From: an uncultured Isoptericola sp.
GTDB taxonomy: Bacteria; Actinomycetota; Actinomycetes; Actinomycetales; Cellulomonadaceae
NCBI GenBank assembly: GCA_947497265.1
Contig: CANMFP010000006.1
Span: forward strand, 102,397-166,396
Direction: 5' to 3'
DNA length: 64,000 nt
Made by a program: the position numbers and the translations under genes. The notes below the pieces were generated by a model. It saw only the letters and a list, made by a program, of their open reading frames with translations, made no database searches and had not been told where the DNA came from. Positions 28,001 through 36,390 of this stretch are shown here, piece by piece. Each line of letters begins with the position of its first letter. Position 1 is the stretch's first letter.

Positions 28001-28361
28001 GAGCACCCGGAACCGGGCGGCGGTGATCCGCGGATTCAAACAGGGCACCGCTCCGGTGTTCCTCATCAGCCTCAAGGCGGGCGGCGTGGGCCTCAACCTC
28101 ACCGAGGCGGACTACGTCTACCTGCTCGACCCCTGGTGGAACCCGGCGGCCGAGGCGCAGGCCATCGACCGCACGCACCGGATCGGCCAGACCCGCCGGG
28201 TGGTCGTCACCCGGATGGTCGCCGCCGACACCATCGAGGAGAAGGTCATGGCGCTCGCCCAGCGCAAGGCCGCGCTGTTCGACGCGGTCCTCGACGACGA
28301 CGCCGGAGCGTTCGCCGGGGCGCTCGCCGCCGACGACGTGCGCGGCCTGCTCGACGGTTAG
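25065..28361 (+). CDS. SNF2/RapA-type ATP-dependent helicase with SWIM zinc finger
   Basis: 1098 aa. The N-terminal SWIM finger is C82-x-C84 and C90-x-H92 (SCSCPVAVDCKHVA). A long central region of the SNF2-associated type follows. The ATPase core carries ILADDMGLGKTVETLAF (about 645-660), LILDEAQFAKN (DExx motif), TGTPLENNLTELW, and the C-terminal lobe with VFSQFTSFLRRV and LLDPWWNPAAEAQAIDRTHR ahead of IGQTR. These proteins translocate on double-stranded DNA and remodel protein-DNA complexes. ATG 25065 is chosen over an upstream GTG; GACGAT ends 7 nt before it. The stop codon overlaps the stop of the convergent RecQ gene. Confidence 0.92.
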   Translation: MPAPSALPPRLDPLVVGGIVGTTTFRRAQGYQRAGMVASWRWDADGLVLSARVAGSGPQPYDCRIWFVVDDAGRYAFHDSSCSCPVAVDCKHVAATLLHVRPHGEEGRSGTGGTDWRDRLAAVTGASGPTAAPSSGGVLPVALRFRLDGALGEAAPGLSVRPVVPSRGGGWKTAPEASWDALTRGLYAFAGVRATPVPEVRRWFADLGAALEDRSVRSRDAWRPLDAGGRGLWALLAEAADLQIPFVGHGARDDVHLAGAATVRLEVAASADGVRLSPVVALDGADASGEAQLGTVGDTGLYAVETRDGRAVLRIGPAPQRLGEGVRELVALGPTDVPASDVDEFFTEHLPALRRAARVASDGSVELPENPRPLLVATALFGSPEHADLTWTWRYPRGDGEPRAVPLTGAVADPGRDPETEAEIREKATSVVRGIAGFERFEIDDHQRFTGLDALDLAQDVLPALAAAEVRVEGDPAPDYHHLDGPPRVVVDGAPSGRSDWLDLGISVTVAGKEVPFTKLFTALAHGRKRLLLVDGSWLHLNQRSLGRLRSLIEEATALSDRPGRLSLSRYDTQLWGELEESADEVRVPDRWLRSVADLRRIADGGGTPVHLEPPEGLHADLRPYQHQAYEWLTYLWQHGLGGILADDMGLGKTVETLAFLARVRADAAADGQTAPPFVVVAPASVVGNWVDEAARFTPGLEVAALAATTKKLGRRLAEVVDGADVVITSYAVYRLEFEAFDALEWSGLILDEAQFAKNPRTRANQTARRLDVPFKLAITGTPLENNLTELWAMLAIVAPGLYPSLHRFRAETIRPVAAAAQDDDAAVVAAGNRALERLKRRIRVLMLRRTKAQVAPELPARQEQVLRVPLAPDHRKVYDTHLQRERQRLLGLLSDFEANRAAIFRSLTTLRRLALDAALVDDAYAGTTSTKLDTVVDQLVELAAEGHRALVFSQFTSFLRRVEERCAEAGLPVAYLDGSTRNRAAVIRGFKQGTAPVFLISLKAGGVGLNLTEADYVYLLDPWWNPAAEAQAIDRTHRIGQTRRVVVTRMVAADTIEEKVMALAQRKAALFDAVLDDDAGAFAGALAADDVRGLLDG

Positions 28362-30817
28362 CGCACGCCGAGCACGAACGGGTGGACCGCTGCCGCGCCG
28401 GCCTGGCGCAGGAGCCGTGCCGCGACGGTGAGGGTCCACCCCGACTCGGTCCAGTCGTCCACCAGCAGCACGGTGCGACCCGGGAGGCCGGACAGTGCTG
28501 CCTCGCCGAGCTCGAGCCGCAGCCGCTGGACGACGCCGGCGAGCCGCATGGCCGAGTTCACGTCGTGCCGGCCCGGCTCCTCGGCTCCCGGCGCGGGACC
28601 GACGGCCCCGATGAGCGGGACGCCCAGGTAGGACGCCAGGCCGTTGGCCAGGTGATAGGTGAGCTGCGGCCGCGTCACGGAGCGCACGGCGACCACACCC
28701 TCGACGACGAGCCGCCGGTCGACACCGGCGTCAGGCGCGGCACCGGACCCCTCGTCGGCGCCACCAGCCGTACGGATCGCGTCCCAGTCGTCGAGCACCC
28801 GTGCCGCCGCGGTGCGGAGCGCGGTCGGTGTCTCGCCGTCCGGCGTCGTCGGCGCGAACAGCTCGCGCACAGGTCCCGACCATCCCAGCCCGTCGAACCG
28901 GGCGACGGCGCGACCGGGCTCGGCGCGCTCGGACTCCGGGATCTTGCCCTTGACGTCCAGGCCGAGCGTCGCCAGACCGGAGGGCCACATCTTGCGGGGC
29001 TCGACCCCGACGCCGGGACGGTCCATCTCCGAACGAGCCTCGGCGACCGACTCGTTGGACGGCGGGGGCGGCAGAGTCACCCCGCCGCACCGGTCGCAGC
29101 GCCCGCACGTCCAGCCGTCGGGCAACGCCGGGTCGTCCAGCTGCGCTCGCAGGAACCGCATCCTGCACCCCGTCGTGGCCACGTAGTCGAGCATCGCCTG
29201 GGCCTCCGTGCGGCGCGTCTCGGCGACGCGCTCGTACCGGGCGGCGTCGTAGACCCACTCGACCCCGGTGGCCACCCAGCCGCCCTTCACGCGGCGGACC
29301 GCACCGTCGACGTCCAGGACCTTGAGCATCGACTCGAGGCGGGACCGCTTGAGGTCGACGTACGTCTCGAGGTTCGCGGTCGACATCGTCTCGCCCGTCT
29401 GGGCGAGCGCAGCGAGGGTGGCCCGGACCTGGGGCTCGGCCGGGAAGGCCTGCGACCCGAACCAGTCCCAGATCGCCTTGTCCTCGTGCCCGGGCAGCAG
29501 CACGACGACGGCGTCGTCCACGCCACGTCCTGCACGGCCGACCTGCTGGTAGTAGGCGATCGGGGAGGACGGCGCCCCCAGGTGCACGACGAACGCGAGG
29601 TCCGGCTTGTCGAAGCCCATGCCGAGCGCGGACGTCGCGACCAGGGCCTTGACCCGGTTCTCCTTGAGGTCCTCCTCCAGCTGCGCACGCTGCGTCGGGT
29701 CGGTGCGCCCGGTGTACGCGGCCACGGCGAGTCCGGCGCCCCGGAGCTGGGACGCCACCTCCTCGGCGGCGGAGACGGTCAGGCAGTAGACGATCCCGGA
29801 CCCGTCGATCTCCTGCAGCGCCTCGACCAGCCAGGCGACGCGGGTCGGCTGGTCCCCGAGCTCGAGCACCGCCAGGTGCAGGGACTCGCGGTCGAGGGCG
29901 CCCCGCAGCACGAGCACGTCGTCGGTCGTCGCCAGCGCGCCGTCGTCGGCGGCCACGCCCGCACTGCGTCCGTCGGCGTGGACCGCCATCTGCTCGGCGA
30001 CGTCGCGGGTCACCCGCTCGTTGGCCGTGGCCGTCGTGGCGAGCACGGGGATGCCCGGCGGCAGGTCGGCCAGCAGCGTGCGGATGCGCCGGTAGTCAGG
30101 GCGGAAGTCGTGCCCCCAGTCGGAGATGCAGTGCGCCTCGTCCACCACGACGAGCCCGGCGTCGGCCGCCAGGCGGGGCAGCACCTCGTCGCGGAACGAG
30201 GGGTTGTTGAGACGTTCCGGGGAGCACAGCAGGACGTCCACCTCGCCGGCGGCGATCTGGGCGTGCACCTGGTCCCACTCGGTGACGTTGGCGGAGTTGA
30301 TCGTCACCGCGTGGATCCCTGCGCGCGCGGCGGCCGAGATCTGGTCTCGCATGAGCGCGAGCAGCGGGGAGACGATCACCGTGGGACCCGCGCCGCGGGC
30401 ACGCAGCAGGCTGGTCGCCACGAAGTACACCGCGGACTTGCCCCAGCCGGTGCGCTGCACCACCAGCGCGCGGCGGTGGAACGCCACCAGCGCCTCGATC
30501 GCGCTCCACTGGTCGTCACGGAGCTCGGCGTCGTCCCGGCCGACCAGGGCTCGCAGCGCCTCGGTCGCCTGCTCGCGCAGTGTCCCGCCCTCGCCGCCGG
30601 CGGTGTCCATCAGGCCGCGCAGCATCGCGAGCTTGGCCCGCTTGGCGGCCTCCGACCGGTCGGTGGCGGGGCGCGCAGCGGCGGCGTCGGCCGGCGGGAC
30701 GAGACCGTCGTCCGGTGGCGCGTCGTCGACCGGCGGGGGGACGTCGTCGTCCGGGGGGACGTCGTCGTCGGTCCAGGCGGGTACGAGGTCGGCGTACGGG
30801 TCGTCCGAGGAGGTCAC
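28358..30817 (-). CDS. RecQ-family DNA helicase fused to a phosphoribosyltransferase-like domain
   Basis: 819 aa. An acidic Asp/Pro-rich tail (residues 1-45) leads into a RecQ core: QRTGWGKS Walker A (121-128), VVVDEAHCISDWGHDFRPDYRR (DEAH box), GMGFDKPDLAFVVHLG and QVGRAGRG. A four-Cys zinc region follows (GCRMRFLRAQL...CGRCDRCGG). The last 130 or so residues are not HRDC; they contain VAVRSVTRPQLTYHLANGLA and VLLVDDWTESGWTLTVAARL, the PRPP-loop pattern of type I phosphoribosyltransferases. So a 3'-5' helicase is joined to a PRTase-like fold, which may bind a nucleotide rather than catalyse. Start is GTG 30817, with TACGAT 6 nt upstream. Confidence 0.88.
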   Translation of the reverse strand: MTSSDDPYADLVPAWTDDDVPPDDDVPPPVDDAPPDDGLVPPADAAAARPATDRSEAAKRAKLAMLRGLMDTAGGEGGTLREQATEALRALVGRDDAELRDDQWSAIEALVAFHRRALVVQRTGWGKSAVYFVATSLLRARGAGPTVIVSPLLALMRDQISAAARAGIHAVTINSANVTEWDQVHAQIAAGEVDVLLCSPERLNNPSFRDEVLPRLAADAGLVVVDEAHCISDWGHDFRPDYRRIRTLLADLPPGIPVLATTATANERVTRDVAEQMAVHADGRSAGVAADDGALATTDDVLVLRGALDRESLHLAVLELGDQPTRVAWLVEALQEIDGSGIVYCLTVSAAEEVASQLRGAGLAVAAYTGRTDPTQRAQLEEDLKENRVKALVATSALGMGFDKPDLAFVVHLGAPSSPIAYYQQVGRAGRGVDDAVVVLLPGHEDKAIWDWFGSQAFPAEPQVRATLAALAQTGETMSTANLETYVDLKRSRLESMLKVLDVDGAVRRVKGGWVATGVEWVYDAARYERVAETRRTEAQAMLDYVATTGCRMRFLRAQLDDPALPDGWTCGRCDRCGGVTLPPPPSNESVAEARSEMDRPGVGVEPRKMWPSGLATLGLDVKGKIPESERAEPGRAVARFDGLGWSGPVRELFAPTTPDGETPTALRTAAARVLDDWDAIRTAGGADEGSGAAPDAGVDRRLVVEGVVAVRSVTRPQLTYHLANGLASYLGVPLIGAVGPAPGAEEPGRHDVNSAMRLAGVVQRLRLELGEAALSGLPGRTVLLVDDWTESGWTLTVAARLLRQAGAAAVHPFVLGVR

Positions 30818-30829
30818 CCTGCGATCGTA
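30818..30829 (-). promoter_or_regulatory. Putative leaderless promoter of the RecQ-fusion gene
   Basis: On the minus strand TACGAT (30829-30824) ends 6 nt before the GTG start at 30817. Confidence 0.5.
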
Positions 30830-30868
30830 GGCCGAATCGGCGACAGCCCGCCGTGGTCGTCCACAGGC

Positions 30869-31291
30869 TCAGTGCGCGTGCTCTCGGACGAGCGCCACGG
30901 TGGAGGCCACGACGGCGACGAGCTCCGCGGCCGCGGCGACGAGCTCGTTCACCCCGACGAGCTCCGACGAGACACCGAGCAGGTCGGACGTGGCGGAGGT
31001 GATGAACGCCAGCAACGTCGCGGCGCCGAAGACGATGCCGCCCACCAGGGGCAGCCAGTGCCGCCACGTGAGCAGCAGCACGGCCAGGACCACGCCGCTG
31101 ACGGCATTGACGAGGAAGAGCGGCCCCACGAGGTCGATGTCGTCGTAGCCACGGGTCCACAGCACGAGGTGCACCACGGCCGAGACCAGCACGCCGGACG
31201 CGGCCAGGGACCGCCACACCCAGGAGGGGCCGACGGCGCCTCGGCCGCGTGCCGCTGGCACCGGTCCGGTGGGGGCGTCCATGATGGACAT
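30869..31291 (-). CDS. Conserved hypothetical membrane protein, four TM segments
   Basis: 140 aa from ATG 31291 (MSIMDAPTG); a second ATG three codons later is equally possible. After a Gly/Arg-rich cytoplasmic stretch of about 25 residues there are four hydrophobic helices: SLAASGVLVSAVVHLVLW, LVGPLFLVNAVSGVVLAVLLL, PLVGGIVFGAATLLAFI and ELVAAAAELVAVVASTVALV. The pattern resembles unnamed actinobacterial four-helix membrane proteins; I do not recognise a function. It is divergent from the Rieske lipoprotein gene by 53 nt, which leaves open shared regulation. Confidence 0.65.
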   Translation of the reverse strand: MSIMDAPTGPVPAARGRGAVGPSWVWRSLAASGVLVSAVVHLVLWTRGYDDIDLVGPLFLVNAVSGVVLAVLLLTWRHWLPLVGGIVFGAATLLAFITSATSDLLGVSSELVGVNELVAAAAELVAVVASTVALVREHAH

Positions 31292-31344
31292 GCTGCCACC
31301 CGGTATGGCCGACGTCACCACGAGACCTCCCAGGAGCCCGTCCC

Positions 31345-31812
31345 ATGAACGAGTCCACCGTTTCCCCGCCTTCTCCCGGTGCCGGGTGCCGGTCACGCCG
31401 CCAGGTGCTGCGCGGCGCGGGCCTCGTGGCGGGGGCGGTGGCCGGCGGCGGCGTCCTGGTGGCGTGCGCGGAGGGGACGGGCTCGGACCGGTCGGCCGAC
31501 GAGGTCAGCGCCTCTGCGGCGGGCCAGGCCGTGGTCGCCCTGGACGACGTGCCGGTCGGCGGCGCGGTGAGTGCCGAGGTCGCCGGCGTGCCGGTGCTCG
31601 TGACCAGGCCGACCGAGGACGAGGTGCACGCGTTCAGCGCGGTCTGCACCCACCAGGGCTGCACCGTCACCCCCGGCGACGGCGTCCTCGAGTGCCCTTG
31701 CCACCGTTCGGTGTTCTCGCTCACCGACGCCGCGGTGCAGGCCGGCCCGGCGCCCGAGCCACTCGGAGAGATCGCCGTCGAGATCTCCGGTGCCGACGTC
31801 GTCGTCTCCTGA
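31345..31812 (+). CDS. Tat-exported Rieske 2Fe-2S lipoprotein
   Basis: 155 aa. The N terminus has a twin-arginine motif SRRQVLRG (residues 17-24), a hydrophobic stretch and a lipobox LVAC with Cys41 as the lipidation site, so the folded iron-sulfur protein is probably exported by Tat and anchored to the outer face of the membrane. The Rieske site is C101-T-H103-QG-C106 and C117-P-C119-H120: C101, H103, C117 and H120 would bind the cluster, with C106-C119 as disulfide. There is no oxygenase or cytochrome b domain, and the redox partner is unknown. AGGAG precedes the ATG. Confidence 0.9.
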   Translation: MNESTVSPPSPGAGCRSRRQVLRGAGLVAGAVAGGGVLVACAEGTGSDRSADEVSASAAGQAVVALDDVPVGGAVSAEVAGVPVLVTRPTEDEVHAFSAVCTHQGCTVTPGDGVLECPCHRSVFSLTDAAVQAGPAPEPLGEIAVEISGADVVVS

Positions 31813-31842
31813 CGGCAAGGCGGAGCACCGCCCGGTCGCTCG

Positions 31843-31854
31843 TAGACTGGGTCG
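31843..31854 (+). promoter_or_regulatory. Putative leaderless promoter of hisC
   Basis: TAGACT at 31843-31848 ends 6 nt before the GTG of hisC, the same arrangement as at hisD. Confidence 0.55.
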
Positions 31855-32985
31855 GTGACCACCCCTGACGCTCCCGCGCTGCCGCTGCGCCCCGAGCTCG
31901 CCGACGAGGTGCCCTACGGCGCCCCGCAGCTCGACGTGCCCGTGCGGCTCAACGTCAACGAGAACCCCTACGCGCCGTCCGACGCCGTCGTGGAGACCAT
32001 CGCCGAGCGCGTCGCGCAGGCGTCGCGCACGCTGAACCGCTACCCGGACCGCGACTTCGGGGACCTGCGGGCCGACCTCGCGGACTACCTGGCAGTGGAG
32101 TCGGGCGTGCGGCTCGACCCCGCACAGGTGTGGGCCGCCAACGGCTCGAACGAGATCATGCTGCACCTCCTGCAGGCCTTCGGCGGGCCCGGCCGCACCG
32201 CGGTGTCGTTCGCCCCCACGTACTCGATGTACCCCGAGTACGCGCGAGACACCCACACCCGGTGGGTGACCGGCCGCCGGGCCGAGGACTTCACCGTCGC
32301 CCCCGAAGAGGCGGTCGCGCTCATCGAGGCCGAGCAGCCGTCGGTCGTCCTGCTCGCCAGCCCCAACAACCCGACCGGCACCGCGCTGCCCACCGCGACG
32401 ATCGAGAAGATCCTGGACGCCGCGGCGCGGGTGCCCGCCGTGGTCGTGGTCGACGAGGCCTACGCAGAGTTCCGGCGCGAGGGCACGCCGTCGGCGCTCG
32501 CGCTCCTCGACCGGTATCCGCACCTGGCCGTGACGCGCACCATGTCCAAGGCGTTCGCGGCCGCGGGCCTGCGGCTCGGCTACCTGGCGGCGTCGTCGGA
32601 GCTCGTCGACGCGCTCCGCGTCGTCCGGCTGCCGTACCACCTGTCGGCGGTCACCCAGGCCGCGGCCCGCGCGGCGCTCGAGCACCGCGACTCGCTGCTC
32701 GCCCAGGTGGCGGACCTGCGTGCGGGGCGCGACGAGCTCGTGGCATGGTTGCGCCAGCAGCACGTCGACGGCCGGCCGCTCCAGGTCGCCGAGACCGACG
32801 CGAACTTCGTCCTCTTCGGCGTGCTCGACGACCGGCACGCCGTCTGGCAGCAGCTGTTGGACCGCGGCGTGCTCATCCGTGAGACCGGCCCCGAGGGCTG
32901 GTTGCGGGTCTCGGTGGGAACGCCCGACGAGACGCAGGCGTTCAAGGACGCGTTGACCGACGTGATCGGCGAGAAGGAGCAGTGA
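31855..32985 (+). CDS. hisC: Histidinol-phosphate aminotransferase
   Basis: 376 aa PLP-dependent class I/II aminotransferase converting imidazole-acetol phosphate to histidinol phosphate. Seen are [12 protein letters not shown] at the N terminus, [58 protein letters not shown] and the PLP-lysine segment [16 protein letters not shown]. Length is normal. It starts the hisC-hisB-unknown-hisH-hisA-sseB unit, in which each gene touches or overlaps the next, or is at most a few tens of bases away. Confidence 0.95.
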   Translation: MTTPDAPALPLRPELADEVPYGAPQLDVPVRLNVNENPYAPSDAVVETIAERVAQASRTLNRYPDRDFGDLRADLADYLAVESGVRLDPAQVWAANGSNEIMLHLLQAFGGPGRTAVSFAPTYSMYPEYARDTHTRWVTGRRAEDFTVAPEEAVALIEAEQPSVVLLASPNNPTGTALPTATIEKILDAAARVPAVVVVDEAYAEFRREGTPSALALLDRYPHLAVTRTMSKAFAAAGLRLGYLAASSELVDALRVVRLPYHLSAVTQAAARAALEHRDSLLAQVADLRAGRDELVAWLRQQHVDGRPLQVAETDANFVLFGVLDDRHAVWQQLLDRGVLIRETGPEGWLRVSVGTPDETQAFKDALTDVIGEKEQ

Positions 32986-33587
32986 TGGCAGACCGCACCG
33001 CGCGCGTGGAGCGCACCACGAGTGAGTCGAGCGTCGTCGTCGAGCTGGACCTCGACGGCACCGGTCGGACCGACATCTCCACCACCGTGCCGTTCTACGA
33101 CCACATGCTCACCGCCCTGGGCAAGCACTCCTTGATCGACCTGACCGTCCGGGCCACGGGGGACACCCACATCGACGCCCACCACACGGTCGAGGACACC
33201 GCGATCGTGCTCGGCGAGGCGCTCAAGCAAGCCCTGGGCGACAAGAAGGGGATCGCGCGGTTCGGCGACGCCCTCGTCCCCCTCGACGAGGCGCTCGCCC
33301 AGGCCGTCGTCGACGTGTCGGGACGGCCCTACCTGGTGCACTCCGGCGAGCCCGCCGGGCAGGAGTACCACCTCATCGGTGGCCACTTCACCGGGTCCCT
33401 CACCCGGCACGTCCTGGAGTCGGTCGCCCACCACGCCGACATCTGCCTCCACGTCCGGGTCCTGGCAGGCCGTGACCCGCACCACATCGTCGAGGCCCAG
33501 TTCAAGGCCCTGGCCCGCGCGCTGCGGGCCGCCGTCGCCCGCGACCCGCGCGTCGAGGGCATCCCGTCGACCAAGGGAGCGCTGTAG
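32985..33587 (+). CDS. hisB: Imidazoleglycerol-phosphate dehydratase
   Basis: 200 aa monofunctional HisB without the phosphatase domain found in enterobacteria. It dehydrates imidazole glycerol phosphate to imidazole acetol phosphate using Mn. Metal-binding repeats are seen as [15 protein letters not shown] and [45 protein letters not shown] and GRPYLV are also typical. ATG overlaps the hisC stop by one base (TGATG), with GAGAAGGAG just upstream; a GTG one codon earlier is possible. Confidence 0.96.
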   Translation: MADRTARVERTTSESSVVVELDLDGTGRTDISTTVPFYDHMLTALGKHSLIDLTVRATGDTHIDAHHTVEDTAIVLGEALKQALGDKKGIARFGDALVPLDEALAQAVVDVSGRPYLVHSGEPAGQEYHLIGGHFTGSLTRHVLESVAHHADICLHVRVLAGRDPHHIVEAQFKALARALRAAVARDPRVEGIPSTKGAL

Positions 33588-33588
33588 G

Positions 33589-34131
33589 GTGCCCAGTCCC
33601 TCCACACCTGACCAGCCCGGGCAGGAGCTGCCCGACGTGCCCGGAGACATCGAGATCCCCGACGACCTGTCGGGCCTCACGGGAGCACGGAGGGCGCCCG
33701 AGCTCGCGGTCCTGATCACCCAGGTCGCCGAGGCGGAGCCGCTCGCGGCCGCGTGCGCGCTGGCGGACATCGACGTCGACGTCGTCCCGACGCCGGTCGG
33801 TGCGCTCGGCGTGCTGCGCGACACCTCGGACGACCTGCCGAACCGCGCCGCCGTCTCGATCTCCCAGCTCGTCGCGGGCGTCCCGCTCGTGCTCGTCACC
33901 CGCTGGGGCGAGCAGCTCACCTGCGTGCGCTACGTCGACGGGACGGACGACGGTGAGCTGCCGCCCGGGCTCGTGCTCGGCGGCGCGCCCGACGCGCTCG
34001 AGGACCTCCTGACCGGACACCTCACGCTCGCCGACCTGCCCGGTGTGGTCTCGTCGACGGGCATCGGCCGGCTCAAGGCGGTGCGGATGCTCTCGCAGGT
34101 GGCCCGCAAGGGACGGAAGAAGAAGCGATGA
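33589..34131 (+). CDS. Conserved hypothetical protein within the his operon
   Basis: 180 aa from GTG 33589, one base after the hisB stop, with AAGGGAG upstream. The first 25 residues are Pro/Asp-rich. The body has alternating strands and helices ([44 protein letters not shown]) and the tail is very basic (RKGRKKKR). No enzyme motif or membrane segment is seen and I do not recognise a named family. The overlap with hisH (ATGA) and the in-frame coding pattern argue that it is real. A link to histidine synthesis is suggested only by position. Confidence 0.72.
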   Translation: MPSPSTPDQPGQELPDVPGDIEIPDDLSGLTGARRAPELAVLITQVAEAEPLAAACALADIDVDVVPTPVGALGVLRDTSDDLPNRAAVSISQLVAGVPLVLVTRWGEQLTCVRYVDGTDDGELPPGLVLGGAPDALEDLLTGHLTLADLPGVVSSTGIGRLKAVRMLSQVARKGRKKKR

Positions 34132-34868
34132 CGGCCGCTCCCGGCCTGCTGCCCGACGACGGCGCCGCCGCCGAGCTCAACGCGCGGCCCGCGCCTCACG
34201 GTGCCCCGACGACGCGTCCTCGCGTCGTGGTGCTCGACTACGGGTTCGGCAACGTGCGGTCCGCCGTGCGCGCCCTCGAGCGGGTCGGGGCCGACGTCGA
34301 GCTGACGGCCGACCGGCACGCCGCCGCGGAGGCGGACGGCCTGGTGGTCCCGGGCGTCGGAGCGTTCGCAGCCTGCATGGAAGCCCTCCGGGCGGTTCGC
34401 GGCGACCAGATCGTCGACCGTCGGCTCGCCGGCGGCAGGCCCGTGCTCGGAGTCTGCGTCGGCATGCAGGTGATGTTCGACGCGGGCGTCGAGCACGGCG
34501 TCCGGGCCGACGGCATGGGGGAGTGGCGCGGCGTCGTCGACCGGCTGGAGGCACCCGTGGTGCCGCACATGGGTTGGTCGGGCGTCGAGGCGGCGCCGGG
34601 CTCCACCCTGTTCGCCGGGGTCGAGCAGGAGCGGTTCTACTTCGTGCACTCCTACGCGGCCCAGACGTTCACCCAGGGGCACGACGACGCCGCCGACCCG
34701 CGCTACGTCCCTCCGCGCGTCACGTGGTCCTCCCACGGTCCGGCCGGGGAGCCCGCCCGGTTCGTCGCGGCCGTCGAGGACGGCCCGCTGTCCGCGACGC
34801 AGTTCCACCCCGAGAAGTCCGGCGACGCCGGCGCCACCCTGCTCGAGAACTGGGTGCGGTCGCTGTGA
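34128..34868 (+). CDS. hisH: Imidazole glycerol phosphate synthase, glutaminase subunit
   Basis: 246 aa class I glutamine amidotransferase that supplies ammonia to HisF. After an N-terminal extension of about 30 residues comes [20 protein letters not shown], then the nucleophile elbow [14 protein letters not shown] with Cys110 and the catalytic His-Glu in [12 protein letters not shown]. The partner hisF is not in the window, so the complex must be completed from elsewhere. ATG overlaps the upstream hypothetical gene (ATGA). The extension could mean that a start further downstream is used, but no better ribosome site was found. Confidence 0.94.
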   Translation: MTAAPGLLPDDGAAAELNARPAPHGAPTTRPRVVVLDYGFGNVRSAVRALERVGADVELTADRHAAAEADGLVVPGVGAFAACMEALRAVRGDQIVDRRLAGGRPVLGVCVGMQVMFDAGVEHGVRADGMGEWRGVVDRLEAPVVPHMGWSGVEAAPGSTLFAGVEQERFYFVHSYAAQTFTQGHDDAADPRYVPPRVTWSSHGPAGEPARFVAAVEDGPLSATQFHPEKSGDAGATLLENWVRSL

Positions 34869-34914
34869 GACGCTCCGGCCGCCCCGCCACCCCTCACGAC
34901 TGGAGTCCTGACGC

Positions 34915-35646
34915 ATGACCGAACGCCTCGTCCTGCTGCCCGCCGTCGACGTCGCCGACGGCCAGGCCGTCCGCCTGGTCCAGGGAGAGGCCGGCTCGGA
35001 GACCTCCTACGGCGACCCGCGTGCCGCCGCTCTCGACTGGCAGACCGGCGGCGCGGAGTGGATCCACCTGGTGGACCTCGACGCCGCGTTCGGGCGCGGC
35101 TCCAACGCGGAGCTGCTCGCGAGCGTCGTGGCCGAGGTCGACGTCCAGGTCGAGCTCTCCGGAGGCATCCGGGACGACGCGTCGTTGGAGCGTGCCCTCG
35201 CGACGGGCGCGCGCCGCGTCAACATCGGCACCGCGGCCCTCGAGGACCCCGAGTGGACGGCACGAGTCATCGCCGAGCACGGGGACAAGGTCGCCGTCGG
35301 CCTGGACGTGCGCGGCACGACGCTCGCCGCGCGGGGCTGGACGCAGGAGGGTGGCGACCTCTGGGAGGTCCTCGCGCGTCTCGACGACGCCGGCTGCTCC
35401 CGGTACGTCGTCACCGACGTCACCAAGGACGGCACGCTCCGCGGCCCGAACGTGCAGCTCCTGCGTGAGGTCGCGGCCAAGACGCCGGCCAAGGTCGTCG
35501 CCTCCGGGGGCATCTCCTCGCTGGACGACCTGGTCGCGTTGCGTGCACTGACCGGTGACGGCGTCGAGGGCGCCGTCGTGGGCAAGGCGCTCTACGCGGG
35601 CGCGTTCACGCTCCCCGAGGCGCTCGACGTCGCGGGGCGCCCATGA
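34915..35646 (+). CDS. hisA: Phosphoribosyl isomerase HisA/PriA
   Basis: 243 aa (beta/alpha)8 barrel isomerising ProFAR to PRFAR. Catalytic aspartates sit in [15 protein letters not shown] and [15 protein letters not shown], and phosphate-binding loops in ELSGGIRDD and [12 protein letters not shown]. In many actinobacteria this enzyme (PriA) also replaces TrpF in tryptophan synthesis; sequence alone does not decide whether this one is dual. GGAGT lies upstream of ATG 34915. The 46 nt between hisH and hisA contain nothing else notable. Stop overlaps sseB (ATGA). Confidence 0.94.
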   Translation: MTERLVLLPAVDVADGQAVRLVQGEAGSETSYGDPRAAALDWQTGGAEWIHLVDLDAAFGRGSNAELLASVVAEVDVQVELSGGIRDDASLERALATGARRVNIGTAALEDPEWTARVIAEHGDKVAVGLDVRGTTLAARGWTQEGGDLWEVLARLDDAGCSRYVVTDVTKDGTLRGPNVQLLREVAAKTPAKVVASGGISSLDDLVALRALTGDGVEGAVVGKALYAGAFTLPEALDVAGRP

Positions 35647-36380
35647 GGTCCATCCAGCCGACCAGCCAGTTCGCCGGCGACGACGGCTCGGCCGACCCCG
35701 AGCTCGTGCGCCGGCTCGACGGCCTGCAGGCCGGCACCACACCGCTGCGGGACGTCGTCGCACGTCTGGCGCAGACCCGCGTGCTCGTCCCGGTGCTCGC
35801 CGAGGTGGAGGCGACCGGCACGGTCGAGCACGGCGGTGTCGAGCACACGGTCGACAAGGAGGCGTCCTCGGGCGTCGTGGCGCTCGAGTCCGCCGACGGA
35901 CGGCGGGCCCTGCCGGTCTTCACGTCGGTCGCGTCGATGCGGGCCTGGCGCGCGGACGCACGTCCCGTCCCGGTCGAGGCGACGCGCGCGGCACTGTCCG
36001 CGGTCAACGAGAAGTGGTCGCTGCTCGTCGTCGACCCGGAAGGCCCGGTGACCGCGCTCGTGCCCCGACCCGCCGTCTGGGCACTGGCCCAGGGGATCGA
36101 GTGGCGTCCCGCCCTGGTGCCGACGGACGACGGGCTGGAGGTCGACGCCGAGGTGGCTCGCGCCATCGTCGACGCGGCCGCGCCCGTCCAGCACGTCGTG
36201 CGCGCCTCCGCCGAGCCGGGCCGCAAGGCCGAGGTCGCCGTCGTCCTGGCACTGGACCCGGGCCTGGACCGCGCGGGGCTGGACACCGTGCTCGGGCAGG
36301 TCAACGCGCGGCTGGCCGCGGCGAAGGTGGTCGCGGACCGGGTGGACTCGCTCGAGCTGCGCATCGCCGCGGCACGCTGA
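35643..36380 (+). CDS. SseB family protein
   Basis: 245 aa. It matches the SseB N-terminal-domain family: [54 protein letters not shown] and [19 protein letters not shown] (in shorter conserved pieces). The family name comes from a serine-sensitivity phenotype in E. coli; the molecular function is unknown. In actinobacteria it commonly sits between hisA and the infC operon, as here, although a 4-kb minus-strand block now separates it from infC. ATG overlaps the hisA stop. Confidence 0.85.
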   Translation: MRSIQPTSQFAGDDGSADPELVRRLDGLQAGTTPLRDVVARLAQTRVLVPVLAEVEATGTVEHGGVEHTVDKEASSGVVALESADGRRALPVFTSVASMRAWRADARPVPVEATRAALSAVNEKWSLLVVDPEGPVTALVPRPAVWALAQGIEWRPALVPTDDGLEVDAEVARAIVDAAAPVQHVVRASAEPGRKAEVAVVLALDPGLDRAGLDTVLGQVNARLAAAKVVADRVDSLELRIAAAR

Positions 36381-36390
36381 CGCCGGCGCC

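Noticed and set aside
25038..28439. A minus-strand open frame of about 1130 codons opposite the SNF2 helicase gene
   Set aside because: Same G+C shadow effect; the plus strand has all SNF2 motifs in order and the shadow has none.
27962..31348. A plus-strand open frame of about 1130 codons opposite the RecQ-fusion gene
   Set aside because: The minus strand carries the complete RecQ motifs; the plus-strand translation is low-complexity and crosses several unrelated genes.
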